A DNA stretch of 14,230 nucleotides, taken from positions 1 to 14,230 of the forward strand of contig JAKLHJ010000015.1 in assembly GCA_022710205.1 (NCBI GenBank), read 5' to 3'. How positions within the stretch are numbered: the first letter of the stretch is position 1; each line of letters opens with the position of its first letter. The position numbers and the translations under genes were made by a program. Below the pieces are notes generated by a model that did not search any database, was not told the origin of the DNA, and worked only from the letters and a program-made list of their open reading frames with translations. Shown piece by piece: positions 6,356 through 11,577 of the stretch. The DNA comes from Patescibacteria group bacterium. GTDB lineage: Bacteria; Patescibacteriota; Minisyncoccia; Phycocordibacterales; UBA12445.

Positions 6356-7081
6356 TTATTTTTCAAACACAAACAATGTGCAAACAAATCCATTATCTTC
6401 CAGATTTTCTTTTTGGCTTACCTTGAAATTGTTATTTTGGAATAAATCAAGATAATATGCTTCTTCTCGGTTGTAATCGACAATTTTTCCGATTTTTGGA
6501 ATATCGCTGTAATGCAGTAATTCCTTAAACTGCTTGCCGTTGTAAGCAATATTTCTTTTCTCAATAAATAAATCTTGTTCAGTTTCAAGTTTATTTTCCA
6601 GATACTTTTCCTTGGCAAGCACTAAAATGAATTTACCACCATTTTTAAGCATTGAGTAAACTTTTTTCACCACACTTTCCAAATCCTCGGAAAGAAAGTG
6701 CGGGAAAACATATATTGCAGTAATGAAATCAAACTTGTTATTGGTTTCGATATCTTGGAAAGTGTTTTTGTAAGTGTTGATTGTAATTCCAGTAGGAAGT
6801 CCTTTCGGCTTTTTCTTCAAAAAATAATCATAATTTACGCGCGATGGCTCACAACCTTCTATGAGAATATTTTTATATTTTCCTTCGATTTCAGAAAGAA
6901 GCATTTTGAAGAAAAAGCCAATACCGAAACCAATATCAAAAATTGAAATGTCGTTGCCTTTGTGATTTGAAATTATATTTCGGATAATATAGTTGTTGAT
7001 GAACGAATTTATTTTCGTCTTTTCCTGATTTTTCCAATCAATCTTGTTGTATTGTAGATAAAAGAAATCTTTGTTTTTCAT
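6356..7081 (-). CDS. Class I SAM-dependent methyltransferase in repeat-bracketed cassette
   Basis: A 241-residue Rossmann-type methyltransferase. Motif I is FDIGFGIGFF (about residues 44-53), the strand-2 acidic end is IEGCEPS, motif post-I/IV is FDFITAIYVFPHF, and MLKNGGKFILVLA follows, as in methyltransferase families 11/25. The substrate is not evident; there is no DNA-methylase NPPY/DPPY motif, so it is more likely a small-molecule, lipid or sugar methylase. It starts two bases after the XRE stop. The coding sequence is strikingly AT-rich and Lys/Asn/Ile-rich compared with the genes outside the island, which with the flanking inverted repeats suggests acquisition by transfer. Confidence 0.88.
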   Translation of the reverse strand: MKNKDFFYLQYNKIDWKNQEKTKINSFINNYIIRNIISNHKGNDISIFDIGFGIGFFFKMLLSEIEGKYKNILIEGCEPSRVNYDYFLKKKPKGLPTGITINTYKNTFQDIETNNKFDFITAIYVFPHFLSEDLESVVKKVYSMLKNGGKFILVLAKEKYLENKLETEQDLFIEKRNIAYNGKQFKELLHYSDIPKIGKIVDYNREEAYYLDLFQNNNFKVSQKENLEDNGFVCTLFVFEK

Positions 7082-7083
7082 AA

Positions 7084-7290
7084 TTATTTCAAAAGCTCAT
7101 CAGCCGATACACCAAGCGCATTAGCTATTTTAGCAACTGTCGCAAGGGTTGGGTTTTTCTTTCCATTCTCAATATTGCTGATATAGCCTCTATCAACTTC
7201 TAAGGCGCGAGCAATATCGCCTTGCGACATTTTCTTTTTAGCTCTAATACGCTTCATATTTTTACCTAATTGTTCTGAAATCTTGTCCAT
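7084..7290 (-). CDS. XRE-family (Cro/C1 HTH) transcriptional regulator
   Basis: A small single-domain DNA-binding protein (68 residues from ATG 7290). The HTH_3 pattern is complete: GKNMKRIRAKKKMSQGDIARAL, then EVDRGYISNIENGKKNPTLATVAKIANALGVSADELL. A GTG at 7305 would add five residues, but it directly abuts a -10 box (7306-7311), so the ATG is preferred. It is first in the three-gene cassette and probably represses it. A 20-bp dyad lies just upstream (7345-7364). Single-domain XRE proteins commonly control mobile or addiction-like modules; that role here is inference. Confidence 0.9.
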   Translation of the reverse strand: MDKISEQLGKNMKRIRAKKKMSQGDIARALEVDRGYISNIENGKKNPTLATVAKIANALGVSADELLK

Positions 7291-7305
7291 ATTGAGATTA
7301 TTCAC

Positions 7306-7335
7306 ATTCTAGCACTTTGTTATATTTACAGACAA
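7306..7335 (-). promoter_or_regulatory. Promoter of the XRE-methyltransferase cassette
   Basis: Minus strand: -35 TTGTCT (7335-7330), 18-base spacer, -10 TAGAAT (7311-7306). Transcription would begin near 7299, leaving a leader of about ten bases before ATG 7290. Confidence 0.55.
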
Positions 7336-7344
7336 TGTTATACT

Positions 7345-7364
7345 AAAATACACTATGGTATTTT
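7345..7364. promoter_or_regulatory. Dyad, possible XRE operator
   Basis: AAAATAC (7345-7351) and GTATTTT (7358-7364) form a perfect 7-bp inverted repeat with a 6-base spacer, ten bases upstream of the -35. A dyad of this kind suits a dimeric HTH autorepressor; binding is not shown. Confidence 0.4.
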
Positions 7365-7500
7365 CTTCTTTTCTAGCCGCCGCCGTTTCAAAAAAAGAAA
7401 GCCGAAGCCCGCGCGGATTCCTCCCCAGACCCCTCCTCCGCGCGGGCGAGTCCATCGCCCCGCCTCCACATCCCCAGAAAATATGTGGCGGAGCGCGTTT

Positions 7501-7571
7501 GCACATTTCCGCTTTCTCGCCTTGCGAGAACACGCGCGTAGCGCGTGAGGGCTTTACCCTGCGGAATGTGC
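7501..7571. repeat. 71-nt cloverleaf palindrome
   Basis: Closing stem GCACATT(T)CCGC (7501-7512) with GCGGAATGTGC (7561-7571), 11 bp with one bulged T. It encloses three contiguous hairpins: TTCTCGC/GCGAGAA (7514-7530), CACGCGC/GCGCGTG (7531-7547), and AGGG/CCCT (7548-7560). Absent from the left arm. Not a tRNA: no T-loop and the arm sizes do not fit. Confidence 0.85.
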
Positions 7572-7606
7572 TAGGGATTTCGTTCGAAAAAAGTTCGCGC
7601 AAATGC

Positions 7607-7612
7607 TATAAT
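7607..7612 (+). promoter_or_regulatory. Outward-facing -10 box in right arm
   Basis: TATAAT on the + strand, mirror of the left-arm box. No gene lies downstream on this strand before the tRNA (opposite strand), only element B. Confidence 0.3.
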
Positions 7613-7635
7613 GACACCACAAAAATAAAAAATAA

Positions 7636-7825
7636 CTGCTTTCGCAGAACAGGACTCTTTCCCTACGGGAACAGTATAGGTTTCCGATATTTTAGAAATT
7701 AAAATTTCTAAAATATAACGGAGAACCTTTTCGAGTCCTGACGCAAAGCGCGCAGGCGCTTTGCTTACGGTCCACTGTAAAACAAAAGCGCCCCACAAGG
7801 GCGCTAATGTTTTTAAACAGTGGAC
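7636..7825. repeat. Palindromic element, copy B, overlapping the tRNA-Ala 3' end
   Basis: Hairpin CTGC/GCAG (7636-7647); outer stem CAGGACTC (7650-7657) with GAGTCCTG (7733-7740); inner TTCCC-tac-GGGAA; a perfect 10-bp stem ATTTTAGAAA/TTTCTAAAAT; hairpin GCAAAGCGC/GCGCTTTGC (7743-7764); TTACGG; then TCCACTGT/ACAGTGGA enclosing the terminator. The right end overlaps the last five bases of the tRNA gene. TCGAGTCCTG and TACGGTCCACTG are inverted copies of the tRNA 3' end, separated here by the GCAAAGC hairpin. Confidence 0.88.
7779..7805 (-). terminator. tRNA-Ala terminator
   Basis: AGCGCCC/GGGCGCT stem (7787-7793 with 7799-7805) followed on the minus strand by TTTTGTTTT, 16 bases after the tRNA. 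Confidence 0.92.
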
Positions 7826-7893
7826 CGTACAGGACTCGAACCTGCCACCCCCACATTGCAAATGTGGTGCTCTACCAGATGAGCTAACGGCCC
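7821..7893 (-). tRNA. tRNA-Ala (anticodon UGC)
   Basis: A 73-nt cloverleaf. Acceptor GGGCCGT pairs with ACGGTCC and contains the G3:U70 pair that identifies tRNA-Ala. D-arm GCTC/GAGC, anticodon arm CCACA-TTTGCAA-TGTGG with TGC at positions 34-36, T-arm GCAGG-TTCGAGT-CCTGT, discriminator A. No CCA is encoded, so it is added after transcription. A terminator follows at 7779-7805 and a -10 box lies nine bases upstream. Its 3' end is copied several times in the neighbouring repeats. Confidence 0.97.
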
Positions 7894-7901
7894 AGAAATA
7901 A

Positions 7902-7907
7902 ATTATA
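7902..7907 (-). promoter_or_regulatory. -10 box of tRNA-Ala
   Basis: Minus-strand TATAAT ending eight bases before the tRNA. A weak -35 (TTCGTA, 7930-7925) is at 17-base spacing. The box lies inside the AT-rich stretch attached to the 7942-7972 repeat. Confidence 0.55.
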
Positions 7908-7941
7908 AATTAATAATTATCAATTACGAATTTACAAACAT

Positions 7942-7972
7942 GGATTGCCACGGGCTGTGCCCTCGCAATGAC
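7942..7972. repeat. GGATTGCCAC/CTCGCAATGAC palindromic repeat, copy 1
   Basis: Outer arms GGATTGCCAC and CTCGCAATGAC enclose GGGC-tgt-GCCC. The outer arms equal those of copy 2 (9068-9096) while the inner stem differs. Repeats with the core GCAATCC/CATTGCGAG are widespread in bacterial intergenic DNA (recalled knowledge). Confidence 0.85.
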
Positions 7973-8023
7973 CACAGAAACCTTCCTCCTTCTTTTATTT
8001 ACTTTCCAACTACTATATAAACA

Positions 8024-8992
8024 TTATTTTGATTCTAACGCAAGGTTTATAAGATGGTCTAAGAAATGTTCATATTTACAACCAATGGCCGCAAGAGATT
8101 TTGGGAAAAGAGACTCGGGAGTGAGGCCCGGTAAAGTATTAACCTCCAGGGCATATATTCCCCTTCTTGGAGTCACAATAAAATCAGACCTAGAATAATG
8201 CCTAAGACCCATCGCGTTGTGTATCTTCATCGCAAGATTTTGAATTTCTTCTTTAGCGCTACTATCAAAATTCCCGGGGCATATCTCTTTTGAAGTTCCG
8301 TCATATTTACACTCATAATCAAAAAAGTCTCTGTGTTTAGGTTTTATTATTTCTACCGGCAAGAGCGAATAATTCTTTTGACCCCTGAAATTATCTATCA
8401 CTCCGCAGGTCGCCTCCCTTCCACTTATAAACTCCTCCATCAGCACGCTATTACCATATCCAAACGCATTTATAACGGCTCGGCCGAGCTCTTCAAAATT
8501 CCTAGCGATAGATGTGCCCACAGATGAGCCTCCGTTCACCGGTTTTACTATCCACGGCGGAGATATTTTCCTAAAAGTAGAATGCGCTATCTCCGAAGGA
8601 CTGAGCTCACTATCAAAAACCATGCCCATGGGTGTTTTAATGCCGTGTCTGGAAAATATCTGCTTAGTGGTCGCCTTATTCATCGCCATAGAGGATGCGG
8701 CCGCGCCCGAACCTGTATAAGGAACCGAGAGTAAATTCAATATCTGCTGGACCTTGCCGTCTTCTCCATACTCCCCATGCATGGCGTTAAAGACCACATC
8801 TACATGTCTACAGGCCTTTTCCGGATGAGTAGGAAGTCCATCCATGTGCCACACACCATCCTTATCTATCAAGATATCCTTAGTATGATATTTATTCTGC
8901 AGTGCGCGCAAAACATTCCCTCCTGTTACAAGAGAGACGTCATATTCGGTGCTAGGACCGCCACGCAATACAGCAACACGCATCTTGTGCAT
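8024..8992 (-). CDS. ddl: D-alanine--D-alanine ligase
   Basis: ATP-grasp enzyme joining two D-Ala for peptidoglycan precursor synthesis; cytosolic. Seen: N-terminal LRGGPSTEYDVSLVTG with Glu16, HGEYGEDG (72-79), ATP-binding IVKPVNGGSSVGTS (148-161), VLMEEFISGRE, the omega-region FFDYECKY typical of the dipeptide-forming enzyme rather than the D-lactate form, Asp270 (SRSDF), and EVNTLPGLTPESLFP (283-297) with the metal-binding Glu and Asn. At 322 residues it has the family's usual length. The start is ATG 8992; ATG 8983 is an alternative. A TATAAT at 8999-9004 would start the mRNA at or next to the first ATG, so it may be leaderless. It is single-gene, with a GGATTGCC repeat on each side. Confidence 0.96.
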   Translation of the reverse strand: MHKMRVAVLRGGPSTEYDVSLVTGGNVLRALQNKYHTKDILIDKDGVWHMDGLPTHPEKACRHVDVVFNAMHGEYGEDGKVQQILNLLSVPYTGSGAAASSMAMNKATTKQIFSRHGIKTPMGMVFDSELSPSEIAHSTFRKISPPWIVKPVNGGSSVGTSIARNFEELGRAVINAFGYGNSVLMEEFISGREATCGVIDNFRGQKNYSLLPVEIIKPKHRDFFDYECKYDGTSKEICPGNFDSSAKEEIQNLAMKIHNAMGLRHYSRSDFIVTPRRGIYALEVNTLPGLTPESLFPKSLAAIGCKYEHFLDHLINLALESK

Positions 8993-8998
8993 AGATAC

Positions 8999-9004
8999 AT
9001 TATA
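8999..9004 (-). promoter_or_regulatory. -10 box of ddl
   Basis: Minus-strand TATAAT, six bases before ATG 8992. No good -35 is seen in the AT-rich array upstream. Confidence 0.5.
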
Positions 9005-9015
9005 CCAAAAAATTA

Positions 9016-9047
9016 GTTATAAAGTTATAATGTTATCAAGTTGTAAA
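9016..9047. repeat. Short AT-rich tandem array, 8-base period
   Basis: Four imperfect 8-base units (GTTATAAA, GTTATAAT, GTTATCAA, GTTGTAAA) plus a partial fifth. A looser AT-rich array stands at 7903-7938 next to the other copy of the palindromic repeat. Confidence 0.7.
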
Positions 9048-9067
9048 GTTTCCACCACAAAAGATCT

Positions 9068-9096
9068 GGATTGCCACGCCTTCGGCTCGCAATGAC
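9068..9096. repeat. GGATTGCCAC/CTCGCAATGAC palindromic repeat, copy 2
   Basis: Same outer arms as copy 1; the inner stem is GCC-ttc-GGC. Same orientation as copy 1. It lies seven bases after the DUF167 stop, and the minus strand continues with ATCTTTT, so it may act as a weak terminator. Confidence 0.85.
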
Positions 9097-9102
9097 GGCT
9101 AT

Positions 9103-9327
9103 TTAGAGCGAACTGATTTCCACTATTTTATTTTTGGCCGTATGGCCGGCAAGTATCACCACAGAAGAGCGCGTAACCCCAAAATATTCAGCGAGCGCCT
9201 TTCTCACCCCTTCGTTGGCCTTCCCCTTTTCCGGAGGTTCTTTTACGCACACCACAAAATGTGTGTCGTCTATTTTTTCGACACCAACATTCTTGGACTG
9301 AGGCTTTGTTTTTATAAATATTTTCAC
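9103..9327 (-). CDS. DUF167 (YggU-like) protein
   Basis: A 74-residue protein matching the DUF167 fold: MKIFIKTKPQSK at the start, VKEPPEKGKANEGVRKALAEYF (PPxKGKAN is the family hallmark, about residues 31-36) and VVILAGHTAKNKIVEI at the end. Function is unknown in the family. The start codon is GTG at 9327, and the strong Shine-Dalgarno AGGAGG directly abuts it (no spacer), which is unusual. No better in-frame start exists, and the MKI opening fits the family. It stands alone, convergent to nothing, with a 111-base gap upstream in which no feature is clear. Confidence 0.92.
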   Translation of the reverse strand: MKIFIKTKPQSKNVGVEKIDDTHFVVCVKEPPEKGKANEGVRKALAEYFGVTRSSVVILAGHTAKNKIVEISSL

Positions 9328-9438
9328 CCTCCTAAATTTCTTAACAAATAATATTTTACTATATTTTATATCTGGTTGACGCTTAACACTACAATACCAA
9401 CAAAGTTTCTGCGGTGAGAAATTTTGGCGGGCAAGTCC

Positions 9439-10197
9439 TTACTTTTTTATACATTCCAACGCCATAAATAGCGGGAATTCTTTTCTGGATTTATCCTCGG
9501 CCTTTTTTCTCGGCCCCTCCCCGCTTGTCTTGTTCGATATCCACTCTTCCAGAGCACCCACACAAAATCCGTTATTTTTTAGAATCTTGAAATAATACTG
9601 GATAGGTCTGTGAAAAGAAACCGTCATCTTCTTTTGTTTATTTTCTCCAGGATTCATATCTATCTCTGTCTTTGATTCGGAAAGATACTTGTCTATCATC
9701 CTAAACTGGATATCTTTTTCATCATCATATCCCCACGAGCTTTCTTTAGGTATTCTAAAGGCGGGGTGATTTAAAATTAAAAACATTTTTCCACCGGTTC
9801 TCAAAACTCTAGATACTTCCTTAAAAACGTTCTGAACTTTTTCTATATTCTGTATCGCGAGAACGACAGATATTTTGTCCGCACTACCATCTTTCAGAAA
9901 ATCGATATTCTCAGCCGGAGAAACATGAAAATCCACATCCTTATTATTTGGATTATTTTTTGCTATCTCTACCAACTCCGGCGAAATGTCTGAAGCGATT
10001 ACAGAAGCCCCGGCTTTAGCAAATTCTCCGGAGAAAAAACCTTGGCCGCATGCGAGATCTAAAACCACGTCTCCCTTATGTATATCCATAAGCCTGAGAA
10101 GGTTCGGCAATATCAAATCTCTCTGGTAACTCCCCTCGCCCGTAACGACATCGTTATACCAAGAAGCAACCTCTCCCCAAGAACTGTCTTTTTTCAT
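9439..10197 (-). CDS. Class I SAM-dependent methyltransferase
   Basis: A 252-residue UbiE/Methyltransf_11-type enzyme. Motif I VLDLACGQGFFSGEFA (about residues 45-60), acidic strand-2 end IASDISPELVEIA, the region VSPAENIDFLKDGSADKI, and VSRVLRTGGKMFLILNHPAF. The C-terminal region (SSWGYDDEKDIQF through HRPIQYYFKILKNNGF) resembles that in quinone/small-molecule methylases, but the substrate cannot be deduced. It starts 38 bases after the second permease stop on the same strand with no terminator between, so it may be the last gene of the exporter operon. Unrelated in detail to the cassette methyltransferase at 6356-7081. Confidence 0.9.
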   Translation of the reverse strand: MKKDSSWGEVASWYNDVVTGEGSYQRDLILPNLLRLMDIHKGDVVLDLACGQGFFSGEFAKAGASVIASDISPELVEIAKNNPNNKDVDFHVSPAENIDFLKDGSADKISVVLAIQNIEKVQNVFKEVSRVLRTGGKMFLILNHPAFRIPKESSWGYDDEKDIQFRMIDKYLSESKTEIDMNPGENKQKKMTVSFHRPIQYYFKILKNNGFCVGALEEWISNKTSGEGPRKKAEDKSRKEFPLFMALECIKK

Positions 10198-10235
10198 AAA
10201 AATTAGGATAGCAAAAAATATATCAATAAGCGAAT

Positions 10236-11471
10236 TTACTCATGCTTCAAGGCTTCAATTGGACTTTTGAGCGAGGCGTGTCTTGCGGGAACCAATCCGA
10301 AAATCAGACCCACCGCAGCCGAAACGCTAATCCCCATGAATGCCGCGGCAAAAGGAAACGAAAATGTCCAATTCAATCCGGCAAAATTACTCAATATAAA
10401 GGCGACCGCATATGACGATAAGGCGCCGAGCATAATGCCTATAGCTCCACCAAGCAATGTTAAAATCACGGCCTCAATCAAAAATTGTCTTAGAATATCA
10501 TTTTCTGTGGCGCCAAGCGCTTTTCTGAGACCAATCTCTCTAGTTCTTTCTGTAACCGAAACCAGCATTATCGTCATAATTCCAACTCCACCGACAATTA
10601 AAGAAATCGCCGCTATGGCAGCCAAAAACAATGTTAATATATTTAACACATTACTTATCTGCTCCTTTGCCCCCTCCTGCGTAATAACTGAAAAGTCATC
10701 TTTTTCCGGGTCAGAAATATTATGAGAATTACGCAAAGTTGTCTCTATATCTTTTGTCGTAGCGGCAACGTCATCTTCCGTAGCCGCTTCTACGATGATC
10801 CTATTAAAATATTTTGTGCCAAAAACATATTGCTGGCCGGTTGACCATGGTATTATGGCCGCTTCATCAAAGTTAAGAAAGCCCTGACCTTTTTGAGGCA
10901 TTACTCCTATAACCCTAAAGCTAACGCCTTTTATTTTTATTTTTTGACCCAGAGGATCATCTCCCCCAAAAAGCTCGTGCTTAACCTTTGAGCCGATTAC
11001 GACATAAGGCGATTTGTTTAAAATATCTTCTTCGTTAATAAACCGACCGGACACCAACTTAATATCAAAGATATTCTGCATAAGCCCGGAGACTCCAAAT
11101 ATACTTAATTTAAATATTTGATTCGAATAAGAGGAGGTGCCGTCGCTCATAATGATCGGCTCAACTCTGGTAGCGAATGGAACATTTGATCTATCTCTAA
11201 GCATTAACAGATCTTTCAGCTTAAGAGAATCGCTCATCGTTTCTACGACAGCAGAGGGGCCGGTAGCCTGGCGACCGGGGAGAATAATAATTGTCTTAGA
11301 CCCGACCGACTGCATTTGACTCAATATTAAATCTTGGGCGCCCTGGCCCAAAGACATAACCATCATTATGGCGGTTATGCCGATAACAATCCCGAGAATG
11401 GTTAACGCGGAACGTGATTTGTTTCTAGAGACACCTCTTGCGGCTGTTTTTATAGTGTGCCCGATAATCAT
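10236..11471 (-). CDS. MacB/FtsX-type ABC transporter permease, second copy
   Basis: A 411-residue permease with the MacB layout: TM1 at about 20-42 after the SRNKSRSALTILGIVIGI motif, a large extracytoplasmic MacB_PCD-like domain (about 45-265), then TM2 (about 275-305), TM3 (330-360) and TM4 (370-398), with TERTREIGLRKALGA between TM2 and TM3. It does not carry its own ATPase and should use that at 12821-13564. It is clearly a paralogue of the next gene upstream: the ends are nearly identical and the outer domain has diverged. A 106-base spacer with a hairpin separates the two, unlike the tight spacing in the rest of the operon. The pair may form a heterodimer. Confidence 0.94.
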   Translation of the reverse strand: MIIGHTIKTAARGVSRNKSRSALTILGIVIGITAIMMVMSLGQGAQDLILSQMQSVGSKTIIILPGRQATGPSAVVETMSDSLKLKDLLMLRDRSNVPFATRVEPIIMSDGTSSYSNQIFKLSIFGVSGLMQNIFDIKLVSGRFINEEDILNKSPYVVIGSKVKHELFGGDDPLGQKIKIKGVSFRVIGVMPQKGQGFLNFDEAAIIPWSTGQQYVFGTKYFNRIIVEAATEDDVAATTKDIETTLRNSHNISDPEKDDFSVITQEGAKEQISNVLNILTLFLAAIAAISLIVGGVGIMTIMLVSVTERTREIGLRKALGATENDILRQFLIEAVILTLLGGAIGIMLGALSSYAVAFILSNFAGLNWTFSFPFAAAFMGISVSAAVGLIFGLVPARHASLKSPIEALKHE

Positions 11472-11512
11472 TAAGTTTTTCTAAATTATTTATTCGTAAC
11501 GAAGGGCTTCAA

Positions 11513-11543
11513 CCCCAGTAGCAGAGCGCGGCTCGCTACGGGG
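11513..11543. repeat. 31-nt hairpin between the two permease genes
   Basis: CCCC, GTAGC and GAGC pair with GCTC, GCTAC and GGGG around a GCG loop: 13 bp with two bulged A. No T-tract follows on the minus strand, so it is more likely an attenuating or stabilising RNA structure, or a small palindromic repeat, than a full terminator. Confidence 0.7.
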
Positions 11544-11577
11544 CAAGTCGGACTCAGGCTGTAAAAAATATAACTTT

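Larger units (their letters stand above)
7374..7620. repeat. Right arm of long inverted repeat, with insertion
   Basis: Inverted relative to 5747-5920. Inner part: stems CCCGCGCGG/CCGCGCGGG (7408-7416 with 7438-7446) and GGGCGA/TCGCCC (7444-7460). It is 73 bases longer than the left arm, mostly due to a cloverleaf palindrome at 7501-7571. The outer tip carries TATAAT (7607-7612) then GACACCAC. Open frames crossing it have no protein-like character. Confidence 0.9.

Noticed and set aside
6356..7081. Restriction-modification DNA methyltransferase
   Set aside because: There is no NPPY/DPPY/SPPY or PCQ motif and no restriction-like partner; the motifs fit a small-molecule class I methylase.
5747..7620. 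Insertion sequence with terminal inverted repeats
   Set aside because: No transposase or DDE/HUH motif is encoded between the arms, and no target-site duplication is evident at the outer ends (flanks differ after GACACCAC).
7309..7702. Overlapping open frames on both strands across the right repeat arm
   Set aside because: They run through GC-rich palindromes, have low-complexity Arg/Pro/Ser composition and no recognisable domain. They are by-products of the repeat.
5003..7893. CRISPR array or integron cassette array
   Set aside because: Only two or three copies of long, structurally variable repeats, no regular spacers, no cas genes. No convincing attC core sites (RYYYAAC/GTTRRRY) and no integrase in the window.
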